This document shows, one piece after another, positions 16,533 to 23,878 of a stretch of 25,002 nucleotides of DNA. Position numbers and translations under genes: made by a program. Position 1 is the stretch's first letter. Every line of letters begins with the position of its first letter. Source of the DNA: Gammaproteobacteria bacterium (GTDB lineage: Bacteria; Pseudomonadota; Gammaproteobacteria; Arenicellales; Poriferihabitantaceae); NCBI GenBank assembly GCA_024679435.1, contig JAIBDK010000004.1, positions 1 through 25,002 of the forward strand. Direction: 5' to 3'. The notes under the pieces are model-generated. The model had not been told where the DNA came from and searched no databases. It saw only the letters and a list, made by a program, of their open reading frames with translations.

Positions 16533-16979
16533 TCAGTCAAAAATCTTTTCATAAAAATACAATATTCTTTCACCAGTCTTTTTTTGATTAAATCTTCGAT
16601 AACCCATTTTCTCGTAAACATGCATTCCCCTGGCATTATTTTCATAAACATCGAGCCAAATACGATTCACTCCGAATTCGCGAACGCCGTATTCCTCCAT
16701 TAGCTTCATAGCTTGCTGTCCAATACCTCGATAACTTTGATCGATCAAGACTCTGGCAAATTCCAGACTGTTACTGGCGGAATGTTCAACTAAAACAATA
16801 TAGCCCGCCAGTACTTTTTTCTCTGTCTCAATACTGAGATAAACGGTTTTAGAATCAGCGAATCGACTCTGGTGCAGCTCAACCGAATGGGGATCGAGAA
16901 AATCTCCAACATGGGACTGTTGCTCCATTTGATGAAATTTTTTCAGTTCCGATCGCCTTGCTTTTCGCAGCTTTATCAT
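16533..16979 (-). CDS. GNAT-family N-acetyltransferase
   Basis: This is a 148-residue single-domain acetyltransferase of the RimI-like GNAT type. The acetyl-CoA binding motif is visible as VLIDQSYRGIGQQAMKLM (77-94) with the R-G-I-G-Q core. It is followed by RIWLDVYENNARGMHVYEKM, the typical beta4-alpha4 region ending in a GYRR turn. The substrate is unknown; peptide N-termini, amines or antibiotics are all possible. The gene starts opposite the N-terminal region of the + strand ORF at 16958, so the two are divergent and close. It is part of a small block of non-B12 genes between the two cbiA copies. Confidence 0.85.
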   Translation of the reverse strand: MIKLRKARRSELKKFHQMEQQSHVGDFLDPHSVELHQSRFADSKTVYLSIETEKKVLAGYIVLVEHSASNSLEFARVLIDQSYRGIGQQAMKLMEEYGVREFGVNRIWLDVYENNARGMHVYEKMGYRRFNQKKTGERILYFYEKIFD

Positions 16980-17386
16980 TATTGTTCAGTCATCACTTGA
17001 TTAATGATTCCCTAGTATACTACCAGACACATATCCCACTGAACTCAAGCCTCTTGTCCTATCCTGAAACCGGCCTCCCTCAACATGCTTCTCTGATTGA
17101 ATTATTCACGAAATTACTGAGAGAACTCGATTCTAAACTAGCAAATTCTACAAATAATATATCGCATTTAAAAAAACCATTCACCATTCAATCTCTCTAT
17201 AAAACCTGCTGTGATATAGATCCTGCATTCACTCAATTGAGCTATCGCCAGTTTCGAACGCTGCTCTATGACAATCCAACCAATGAAATCCTTTCCAGAC
17301 TTGGCGGTCAATTTGTTATTGCGGAAAATAACGGTCACGTAGACAGAAATCTTTATCGCCTCGAATTAAAGTCAGAATCAGATTAG
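16958..17386 (+). CDS. Hypothetical protein with no ATG in frame
   Basis: The open frame of up to 142 codons contains no Met codon at all, so a real gene would have to begin at TTG (16958, 16982 or 16997). The last two starts avoid overlap with the divergent GNAT gene. The C-terminal two thirds look protein-like, with a helical SLIELFTKLLRELDSKL, a segment around SYRQFRTLLYDN, and GGQFVIAENNGH near the end. No domain is recognised; a small winged-helix fold is only a guess. The base composition is AT-rich compared with the B12 genes. The stop codon lies inside a long inverted repeat. It could also be a decayed remnant that lost its 5' end. Confidence 0.45.
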   Translation: MLFAALSLLFSHHLINDSLVYYQTHIPLNSSLLSYPETGLPQHASLIELFTKLLRELDSKLANSTNNISHLKKPFTIQSLYKTCCDIDPAFTQLSYRQFRTLLYDNPTNEILSRLGGQFVIAENNGHVDRNLYRLELKSESD

Positions 17387-17460
17387 AAGAGTCCCCATGA
17401 TGGTCGGAATGAAACGCTTTTTGTCATCCCGTGCGAGCACAGCAAAGCGGGCTCTTCTAA
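17383..17460. repeat. Nested inverted repeat between convergent stop codons (repeat element or bidirectional terminator)
   Basis: TTAGAAGAG (17383-17391) pairs perfectly with CTCTTCTAA (17452-17460), and CCC/GGG next to them extends the stem after a bulge. Inside, CGCTTT pairs with AAAGCG, and GTGCGAGCAC forms a small hairpin. Both flanking genes use TAG stops that fall in the outer arms. It may be a miniature intergenic repeat that also serves as a terminator for both strands. Confidence 0.65.
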
Positions 17461-18803
17461 CTACGGCTTCCAACTAAAACCCGCTTCTCTCCCGAAAAAA
17501 AGTCTGAAACGACCTGGGGGTTCGAAGGAAAATAGTGATGCATATAACTAAACACGGACTTCCTGCTAACATATACTGGCTCGCCCTGATCCCCGGATTG
17601 TCTGCTGGCGTAGCGGTCAGGTGACAAATATGTCCTGATGATGGAATGGTGAAAGGAATGACCTCGTATTTCTCCGTTTTCATAACCAACAGACTGCAAG
17701 CCAACACTCTGAAATCGCGATGTCATATTACAATCTGCTTCGAACACACCACAACCAGTAGCTGTTTTTCCGTCCTTATCCGTGATGGTCCGACACATCA
17801 CCATCATCCCACCGCATTCCGCCAGCAACGGCTTGTTGCTTTGGTGATGTTGAATCAATCCCTGAATCGTGCGGTTTGCCTGATCAATCTCTTCGAGAAA
17901 CAGCTCTGGATAACCTCCGGGCAACCAGATTGCATCACATTCCGGTACGGCCTGATTTTCTAGCGGTGAAAAATAAACCAGCTTCGCCCCCATTTGCTTA
18001 AGCAGTAGAATATTAGCGGGATACAGAAAACTGAACGCGGCATCTCGGGCAATAGCAATGACCTTACCCTGCAACTGATTTGACCCGTCTGGCACAATTG
18101 CTTGTGAGGATGATTCCGTTTGGGGTTGCACAAAATTCACATTTTCAAGGGGAATGCGAATGTCAAACTGATCCAGCGCATCTGCCGCCGTTGTTAACCG
18201 GTTATCGAGGCCGCTCACTTCCGCTGCCTGAACCAGTCCCAGATGTCGTTCAGGCAAAATCAGGCGATCATCACGCCGCATGCTGCCGACATATCGGTCG
18301 CCCAACGAATCGCACATCATTCTATGATGATTGTCACTTCCAACTCGGTTACCGATCACCGCGCTGATGACCGGACAAGTACCGTATTTCTCCATCCCCT
18401 CCACAATGGCACTGGCCGTTTGCGCGAACTTTGCCACATTCAGCACCAACACCACGGGGATATCAAACATCCGGGCAAGTTCTGCATTACTGGGCTGGTT
18501 ATCATGCAGCCCCATCAGGCTTTCCAGAATAATAACCTGATTTTCTTTAGCGGCTCGGAACAGTAATTTACGGCAATGTAATTCCCCCATCATCCATAGA
18601 TCAAGGTTATACACAGCCTGGCCAGAAGCACATTCAAGTATGGTTGGATCCAGATAATCGGGGCCAATTTTGAATACCTGAACCCGCTTCCCCTGATTAT
18701 GAAAATGACGAGCCAACGCTGCTGTAATCAGGGTTTTCCCCTGACCTGAGCCAGGCGATGCAATCATCACCGCCGAGCAGAATGCCGAATCAACTTCCAT
18801 CAT
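17457..18803 (-). CDS. Cobyrinate a,c-diamide synthase paralogue, copy 2
   Basis: This is a 448-residue second member of the CbiA/CobB family. The P-loop ASPGSGQGKT (15-24) and IGPDYLDP (47-53 region) are present. The next motif reads ILESLMGLHDN (92-102), where EGVMGxxDG is usual, so Glu94 and Asp101 remain but two glycines and the aromatic are changed. The glutaminase half is canonical: WLPGGYPEL, AECGGMM with Cys330, RGHSFHHS (380-387) and YMHHYFPSNP. It should therefore be able to release ammonia from glutamine. It may make the same a,c-diamide, or amidate a different corrinoid or modified tetrapyrrole. It is on the strand opposite to the neighbouring cob genes, and no cobalamin riboswitch precedes it. 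Start at 18803 or at the next ATG (18800). Confidence 0.88.
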   Translation of the reverse strand: MMEVDSAFCSAVMIASPGSGQGKTLITAALARHFHNQGKRVQVFKIGPDYLDPTILECASGQAVYNLDLWMMGELHCRKLLFRAAKENQVIILESLMGLHDNQPSNAELARMFDIPVVLVLNVAKFAQTASAIVEGMEKYGTCPVISAVIGNRVGSDNHHRMMCDSLGDRYVGSMRRDDRLILPERHLGLVQAAEVSGLDNRLTTAADALDQFDIRIPLENVNFVQPQTESSSQAIVPDGSNQLQGKVIAIARDAAFSFLYPANILLLKQMGAKLVYFSPLENQAVPECDAIWLPGGYPELFLEEIDQANRTIQGLIQHHQSNKPLLAECGGMMVMCRTITDKDGKTATGCGVFEADCNMTSRFQSVGLQSVGYENGEIRGHSFHHSIIRTYLSPDRYASRQSGDQGEPVYVSRKSVFSYMHHYFPSNPQVVSDFFSGEKRVLVGSRS

Positions 18804-18836
18804 TTAACTCAATCGATATTTTTGGGAAAAGCCCCA

Positions 18837-18890
18837 TTGAAAACACTGGATGACGCAAATACTATAGAGTCCTGAGACTCAACCCTATAG
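18837..18890 (+). promoter_or_regulatory. Promoter of the NiCoT-like gene with an overlapping dyad (putative operator)
   Basis: TTGAAA (18837-18842) and TACTAT (18860-18865) are separated by 17 bases, a good sigma-70 arrangement. Over the -10 and the predicted start lies the dyad GAGTCctgaGACTC (18867-18880), flanked by two copies of CTATAG (18862-18867 and 18885-18890). This is the usual place for a repressor operator. The regulator, for example a metal sensor, is unknown. Confidence 0.45.
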
Positions 18891-18968
18891 ACTTTGATCT
18901 TAACTTGGCCGCATCAAGAATCAGAGATACGATAAGCCAACCCTGAATCCCGAGCACCAATCTAATTA

Positions 18969-19661
18969 ATGGAATATAGCACTCTATACAGTATTCTAAG
19001 CCTCGGCTTTGGACTCGGATTACTTCATGCTCTTGATGCCGACCACATCATGGCCGTTTCATCTTTAGCCACAACAAATAGTGAAGATAAAAACACATGG
19101 TCCGGGCGCAAGATGCTATGGTTTTGCACCCGCTGGGCAATGGGGCATGGCGCAACGTTACTGTCTCTGACAATTCTATTTGTGTTTGCAAAAATTGAGC
19201 TGCCGCCTATAGCCCCCTTTCTTGCAGAGAAACTTATTGGTTGTTTATTAATTGGGCTTGGTTTCTGGATTATCTGGAATATATTCAAAAACAGTATTAC
19301 TCTGGAGGTGCACACACACAAGGATGATTCCGATAACGAACTTGTTCATATGCACTTAACCACTCCCGGAACCAAGCAACATAATCATCGGCCCATTCTA
19401 ATCGGTATGACCCACGGTCTTGCCGGAAGTGCACCCGTTCTGGCTATAATTCCGGTCGCTAGCCAGACCAATGCGTATCTGGGGGTTGCCTATGTTTTCA
19501 TATTTTGCATTGGAGTAATCATTTCCATGATGTTATTTGGACTTTTCTTCGGACGATTTCAAAACTGGGTCTCCGGCGCCAGCCAGAAACTTTTCCAGAT
19601 CAGTCGACTGATTATCGCTTCAGTTTCAATCAGTTTTGGAACATACTGGTTGATCCAGTAA
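18969..19661 (+). CDS. NiCoT-like nickel/cobalt permease
   Basis: This 230-residue membrane protein of the Ni2+/Co2+ transporter (HoxN/NixA/RcnA-like) superfamily carries the signature LLHALDADHIMAV (19-31), in which His20, Asp25 and His26 bind metal. A second motif, WAMGHGATLLS, follows. Between two groups of membrane helices lies a His- and acid-rich loop (VHTHKDDSDNELVHMH, then KQHNHRP), a likely metal-sensing or delivery segment. MTHGLAGSAPVLAI marks the start of the second half. In this setting cobalt import is the likely task. It precedes cbiD by about 45 bases on the same strand and has its own promoter. Export rather than import cannot be excluded from sequence alone. Confidence 0.82.
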   Translation: MEYSTLYSILSLGFGLGLLHALDADHIMAVSSLATTNSEDKNTWSGRKMLWFCTRWAMGHGATLLSLTILFVFAKIELPPIAPFLAEKLIGCLLIGLGFWIIWNIFKNSITLEVHTHKDDSDNELVHMHLTTPGTKQHNHRPILIGMTHGLAGSAPVLAIIPVASQTNAYLGVAYVFIFCIGVIISMMLFGLFFGRFQNWVSGASQKLFQISRLIIASVSISFGTYWLIQ

Positions 19662-19707
19662 CCAATTAGAATAGTGGCACTTGAAGGTCACGACAGCCCC
19701 GCAAGCC

Positions 19708-20838
19708 ATGCGCAAAGAAACCTCCGAAGGAAAACACAAGCTTCGATCCGGATACACCACTGGAGCCTGTGCCACCGCTACTGCGCTGGCTGCAGCCAGA
19801 TTATTATTAACCGGAAAATCCTGCCACAATATGTCGATCCTGCTTCCTCGTGGACAACACGTTGAATTTAAATTAACGCATTGCAGGCAGCTCAGCGTAA
19901 ATTCAGCCCGGGCAGATACCATCAAGGATGCCGGAGACGACCCCGATGCAACCCATGGGGCTACGGTGTTTTCTGTTGTTGAATTGTCTGACCGCCCTGG
20001 CATCCGTTTTCACGCTGAAAAAGGGGTTGGTACCGTCACCCGTCCAGGTCTTTCGATTGGTATTGGAGAACCCGCAATTAACCCGGTACCCAGAAAAATG
20101 ATTTCCGAACATTTACAGGAAACTGCCGATGAACAGAAATTCAAAGGTGGCTTTGAAGTTTCAGTGGGCGTGGAAAATGGGGAGAAAATCGCTCTCGACA
20201 CCATGAACAGTCGACTCGGTATTATTGGCGGTCTTTCCATACTCGGCACTACGGGTATCGTTCGACCCTTTTCCTGCGCAGCTTATATCGCCTCCATTCA
20301 TCAATCTATTGACGTTGCCACAGCCAATAACATAACTCACATCGCCGCCGCTACCGGATCAACCAGTGAGTCATTTGCACAAAATCAGCTGGGTATGGAC
20401 GAAATGGCGATTGTGGAAATGGGTGATTTCGCTGGCGCTGTACTAAAGCATCTACGCAAAGTATCCATAGACAAATTGACAATATGTGGTGGATTCGGAA
20501 AAGTCAGCAAACTTGCCTCCGGCAATCAATCCCTCCACAGCAAAGACTCTTCCATTGATTTTAAGTTTCTAATGAAGCACGCGGCAGAACTAGGCGGAAA
20601 CAAACAACTGCTAGAACGAATTGCATCGTCCAATACCAGCCTGGAAGCACTGCAATATTGCCAACAACACAACATCCCACTGGGCCATAGAATATGTGAA
20701 CTTGCTCGAGATCATGCTCTGGCTGTTTGTCATAACAGTTGTGACATCGAGGTTTACGCCATCCGCAAAGACGGCAGTTATGTCGGTTCGACGGAACCCC
20801 TGTCTATCGCCAATTGCCGGGATCAGCCGGAAACATGA
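19708..20838 (+). CDS. cbiD: Cobalt-precorrin-5B (C1)-methyltransferase
   Basis: CbiD methylates C1 of cobalt-precorrin-5B using S-adenosylmethionine and is a marker of the anaerobic (early-cobalt) route. The 376-residue protein starts with LRSGYTTGACATA, the diagnostic CbiD motif, at residues 12-24. IKDAGDDPDATHG follows in the next section, and GLSILGTTGIVRPFS lies in mid-protein. The length is normal for the family. ATG at 19708 was chosen; an in-frame TTG at 19681 would add nine residues, and neither has a strong ribosome binding site. Four bases separate its stop from the cbiJ start. Confidence 0.95.
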   Translation: MRKETSEGKHKLRSGYTTGACATATALAAARLLLTGKSCHNMSILLPRGQHVEFKLTHCRQLSVNSARADTIKDAGDDPDATHGATVFSVVELSDRPGIRFHAEKGVGTVTRPGLSIGIGEPAINPVPRKMISEHLQETADEQKFKGGFEVSVGVENGEKIALDTMNSRLGIIGGLSILGTTGIVRPFSCAAYIASIHQSIDVATANNITHIAAATGSTSESFAQNQLGMDEMAIVEMGDFAGAVLKHLRKVSIDKLTICGGFGKVSKLASGNQSLHSKDSSIDFKFLMKHAAELGGNKQLLERIASSNTSLEALQYCQQHNIPLGHRICELARDHALAVCHNSCDIEVYAIRKDGSYVGSTEPLSIANCRDQPET

Positions 20839-20842
20839 CCTC

Positions 20843-21574
20843 ATGAAAATTCTGATTCTGGGCGGAATCGCAGAATCCAAAGAACTTGCACTTGCCCTGT
20901 TATCCGGAGGCCATGAAGTCATTTACAGCATCGCCGGTCTGGTTCGAATCCCAGACCTTCCCTGTAAAGTCCACATAGGCGGATTCAGCTATAAAAATGT
21001 AGATGGTACTACCGGTCTGGCAAAGTTTTGTTTGGATAAAAAAATTGATCTGCTGGTAGACGCAACCCATCCCTATGCAACGACAATTTCAGAAAATGCA
21101 GCATTGGCAACACAGCGTGCAAAGATCCCATGCTGGCGATTTAATCGACCCGGCTGGAACCCAAAAAATTACCCACGCTGGCATGACTACTCTAAATTTG
21201 CTGACTTATTGCCGCAAATTTCACATTTCAGTCGCCCGTTTTTATCGATCGGAATCGGTGCGCTCGAATATGCCAAATACAGACCCGTGCACCAGCAATG
21301 GTTGGTAAGAAGCGCTAAACCATTCCAGGATCAGGCAGGAATCATCCAAATCAATGCTATCGGACCATTTGATATAAATGATGAGATTAAACTTATGGCA
21401 GATTTTTCTATTGATGCACTGATTAGTAAAAACAGCGGATGCAACAGAGTTTCGGCAAAGCTAGATGCAGCCGCGCGTCTTGGTATTCCAGTGTTTGTTC
21501 AGCGCCGCCCTGAACTGTCTGTTGTGGAGCGAAATTTCGGCGAAATTACATCGTTAATTGACGCTATTGCCTAA
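20843..21574 (+). CDS. cbiJ: Precorrin-6A / cobalt-precorrin-6A reductase
   Basis: This is an NADPH-dependent reductase of the corrin ring double bond (CbiJ/CobK family), 243 residues. The N-terminal ILILGGIAESKELA (3-16) is the family dinucleotide-binding start. GGFSYKNVDGTTGLA and LVDATHPYA (71-79) are signature segments, and LISKNSGCNRVSAKLDAA near the C-terminus matches the usual KNSG motif. ATG at 20843 was chosen because the frame upstream lies inside cbiD and has no conserved residues. With cbiD in the same unit the substrate is more likely the cobalt form (CbiJ) than the cobalt-free form (CobK). Confidence 0.93.
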   Translation: MKILILGGIAESKELALALLSGGHEVIYSIAGLVRIPDLPCKVHIGGFSYKNVDGTTGLAKFCLDKKIDLLVDATHPYATTISENAALATQRAKIPCWRFNRPGWNPKNYPRWHDYSKFADLLPQISHFSRPFLSIGIGALEYAKYRPVHQQWLVRSAKPFQDQAGIIQINAIGPFDINDEIKLMADFSIDALISKNSGCNRVSAKLDAAARLGIPVFVQRRPELSVVERNFGEITSLIDAIA

Positions 21575-21593
21575 CTTGCGGGCTGTTTATCCT

Positions 21594-21786
21594 CAGTGAA
21601 TACAGATAAAATTTAGCGGTGGAAAGGGAATACGGTAAGCTAACTCATAAAGCCGTAGCTGCCCCCGCAACTGTATCTGGTACCACAAGGATAAAGCGCC
21701 ACTGGGAACACGCCCGGGAAGGCAATCCTTGATCGGCAAAACTCTAAAACGAATGCCCTAACCAGAAGCCAGGAAACCTGCCACAT
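21594..21786 (+). promoter_or_regulatory. Cobalamin riboswitch 2 (full-length form), upstream of cbiC
   Basis: All classical parts are present in order: GGGAA (21626-21630), a P4 stem TACGG/CCGTA, and the B12 box GCTGCCCCCGCAACTGT (21658-21674). These are followed by GCCACTGG (21698-21705), GGGAAGGC (21716-21723) and the closing AGAAGCCAGGAAACCTGCC (21764-21782). It lies between cbiJ and cbiC and would control cbiC-cobL-cbiL-cbiG in response to adenosyl- or other cobalamins. No clear promoter was found in front of it, so it may act on read-through transcripts as well. Confidence 0.96.
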
Positions 21787-21805
21787 TTTAACTTCACTAA
21801 TACTG

Positions 21806-21825
21806 GGCCGGGTGAGGCCCCGGTC
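21806..21825 (+). promoter_or_regulatory. GC-rich hairpin in the riboswitch 2 expression platform
   Basis: GGCCGGG (21806-21812) pairs with CCCGGTC (21819-21825), one G-U included, around a 6-base loop. No T-run follows, so it is not a standard terminator. It might be the regulatory hairpin that forms the kissing contact with the aptamer. The distance to the cbiC start is about 100 bases. Confidence 0.5.
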
Positions 21826-21832
21826 AAGAAAT

Positions 21833-21895
21833 ATGAAAACCTTCAGCGCTCGATCCTATCCCTGCGATACACTCACATTGTTACCAAGTTTATAA
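21833..21895 (+). CDS. Possible short leader ORF between riboswitch 2 and cbiC
   Basis: A 20-codon frame (ATG at 21833, TAA at 21893) directly follows the regulatory hairpin and ends 31 bases before cbiC. It begins MKTFSARSYP and ends in LTLLPSL. The only upstream purine run is AAGAA close to the ATG. It could be chance, or a leader whose translation couples the hairpin to cbiC. No homologue is recalled. Confidence 0.2.
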   Translation: MKTFSARSYPCDTLTLLPSL

Positions 21896-21926
21896 GTCAA
21901 GCTAACGACATTAAATAGACAGACTA

Positions 21927-22565
21927 ATGGATAGTTATATCAAAAACCCGCTGAAGATTGAGAAAAAATCGTTTGAAATGATACGGGCAGCAACGGATTT
22001 ATCAGCATTCACCGAACTTGAACAGCAGGTAGTCATGCGTCTGATTCACACTTGCGGCAATCCAGAAATTGCCGGAGCGGTCCACTTCAGTAGCAATGCG
22101 ATTCAGGCCGGCATCGATGCACTGAATAATCACTGCTCAGTGCTCTGTGATGTAGAAATGGTAAAACAGGGCTTGACCAAGCGGTTTCTGGACAGTCAGC
22201 CACTTTGTTTTTTAAACAACCCTGAAATTGCCGACGTTGCAAAAACCAATGGGGAATCCAGAACCATGACCGCGCTGCGGCTATGGGAGCCCCATCTCGG
22301 CAATAGTATTGCAATCATTGGTAATGCGCCGACAGCACTGTACAGACTTATGGAGCTCATCGAGCAGGGCAGCCCAAAGCCGGATCTAATAATCGGTATT
22401 CCCGTCGGTTTTGTAGGTGCCCCGGAATCCAAGCAATATCTTATCAAGCACCATCAGAGACTTGGTGTTGACTACATTACTGTTTCCGGCAGAACCGGCG
22501 GCAGCGCACTTGCATCAGGGGCATTCAACACGCTGGTTCGACTTAAACACGGATTACGGTTCTAG
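21927..22565 (+). CDS. cbiC: Precorrin-8X / cobalt-precorrin-8 methylmutase
   Basis: CbiC/CobH moves the methyl group from C11 to C12 to give (hydrogeno/cobalt-)cobyrinate. The 212-residue protein has RLIHTCGNPEIA with His41 in the place of the catalytic histidine (His43 in the CobH numbering I recall). AVHFSSNAI, then GNAPTALYRL, IIGIPVGFVGAPESKQ and SGRTGGSALASGAFNTL are all family blocks. The length is normal. It is the first main gene behind riboswitch 2, and four bases separate it from cobL. Confidence 0.95.
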   Translation: MDSYIKNPLKIEKKSFEMIRAATDLSAFTELEQQVVMRLIHTCGNPEIAGAVHFSSNAIQAGIDALNNHCSVLCDVEMVKQGLTKRFLDSQPLCFLNNPEIADVAKTNGESRTMTALRLWEPHLGNSIAIIGNAPTALYRLMELIEQGSPKPDLIIGIPVGFVGAPESKQYLIKHHQRLGVDYITVSGRTGGSALASGAFNTLVRLKHGLRF

Positions 22566-22569
22566 ACTG

Positions 22570-23874
22570 ATGGATTGCCCCACCCTGCCCGGCATTTATT
22601 CCAAACCGTTGCGGTCAACTCCCATTAAATGGCAGGGAGGTCCAATAAAGGTAGTCAGTCTTGGGTGTGGGAGTCACAGTACTCTTACCCCGGCAGCAAT
22701 TGCAGACTTAAAAAGTGCTAACGTAATTTTTGGATCACCCCATCATTTTGAAGAAATCTCACAGATCGAAACAAATGCCGAAAGAATCTGCTTTCCATCC
22801 CCATTTTCAAAATTAAGAAATATGCTGGAGGCCAGTCAAGATAAACAAATAATCGTGCTCGCCTCGGGTGATGCTTTGTTCTACGGCGTCGGCAGCTGGC
22901 TAATCAGATTAATCGATGACACGCACTTAATATTCCATCCCAATATTTCCAGCATACAGTATTGCTTTCATGCCCTAAAGCTACCGTGGCAACATGCAGA
23001 AATTGTAAGCCTGCACGGCAGGCCCCTGCATTCTCTCAGAAGACATATCAAACCCAGACATTTAATCGCGGTATTAACCGACAGGGAATCGAGACCCCAG
23101 GTGATCGCAAACGAATTAGTGAATCAAGGTTACGGTGAATCAAATATCTGGGTTTGTGAAGCCATGGCGCAAAATGAACAAAACATAACCCAATTTTCAG
23201 CCCTGGAACTCTCAAACTACACCCCTGATTTTAATTCTTTAAATACCTGCATCATTCAATTTTCCCACCGCGCTACTAGTACGCATAGGCGTCTACCCAC
23301 ATTCCCAGGTATTGCCGATGAAGATTTTATCACCGGGTCCGAACCGGGCTTCGGCATGATCAGCAAAAGAGAAATACGATTGACCATCCTCGCCCTGATG
23401 TCTCCTGAAAACGGCGAAATCGCATGGGATATCGGTGCAGGTTGTGGGAGCGTGAGCGTCGAATGGGCACGATGGAACAGTCAGGGGCAAATATATGCCA
23501 TCGAACAGAATGAGCAACGCATCGACTACCTGATTGCCAACAGCGAAAAATTTGGGACCACACTTAATTTAACCCCGATTCAGGGAGAAGCGCCCAAAGC
23601 CTGTGATTCCCTCCCCGATCCAGACAGTATTTTTATCGGCGGAAGCACTGGACTTGATCAGATTCTTGATTTTGCCTGGCAGCGCCTTAAACCCGGAGGT
23701 AAATTGGTTGCCAGCTCAGTGACCAAAGAAAGTCGACAGTCTCTGGAAAAATTTATGGCCGATAAATCACAACGACAATGGATCACTTTGGAAGTCGAAA
23801 AGAACCTGCCCGGCAAAAACCAGAACCGAAAACTCAAGCCGGTGACGATTGCGGCCTGTAAAAAAAGAAATTAG
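22570..23874 (+). CDS. cobL: Fused CbiE/CbiT methyltransferase-decarboxylase (CobL)
   Basis: The 434-residue bifunctional enzyme methylates C5 and C15 of (cobalt-)precorrin-6B/7 and decarboxylates the acetate side chain at C12. The N-terminal CbiE domain (about 26-235) has the tetrapyrrole methylase blocks LASGDALFYGVGSWL (97-111) and the HGRPLHSLRR region. Its opening glycine motif reads VVSLGCGSHSTLTP, less typical than the usual GIGxDG. The C-terminal CbiT domain (about 262-434) has ISKREIRLTILALM, the SAM motif WDIGAGCGSVSVEWA (286-300) and AIEQNEQR (310-317). ATG at 22570 was chosen since the upstream frame lies within cbiC. Confidence 0.94.
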   Translation: MDCPTLPGIYSKPLRSTPIKWQGGPIKVVSLGCGSHSTLTPAAIADLKSANVIFGSPHHFEEISQIETNAERICFPSPFSKLRNMLEASQDKQIIVLASGDALFYGVGSWLIRLIDDTHLIFHPNISSIQYCFHALKLPWQHAEIVSLHGRPLHSLRRHIKPRHLIAVLTDRESRPQVIANELVNQGYGESNIWVCEAMAQNEQNITQFSALELSNYTPDFNSLNTCIIQFSHRATSTHRRLPTFPGIADEDFITGSEPGFGMISKREIRLTILALMSPENGEIAWDIGAGCGSVSVEWARWNSQGQIYAIEQNEQRIDYLIANSEKFGTTLNLTPIQGEAPKACDSLPDPDSIFIGGSTGLDQILDFAWQRLKPGGKLVASSVTKESRQSLEKFMADKSQRQWITLEVEKNLPGKNQNRKLKPVTIAACKKRN

Positions 23875-23878
23875 CTCT

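Noticed and set aside
20621..20842. Extension of cbiJ upstream into cbiD
   Set aside because: The family N-terminus (ILILGGIAES) starts at the ATG at 20843; the extension has no conserved residues.
22417..22569. Extension of cobL upstream into cbiC
   Set aside because: It lies in cbiC and is not CbiE-like; ATG at 22570 fits four bases after the cbiC stop.
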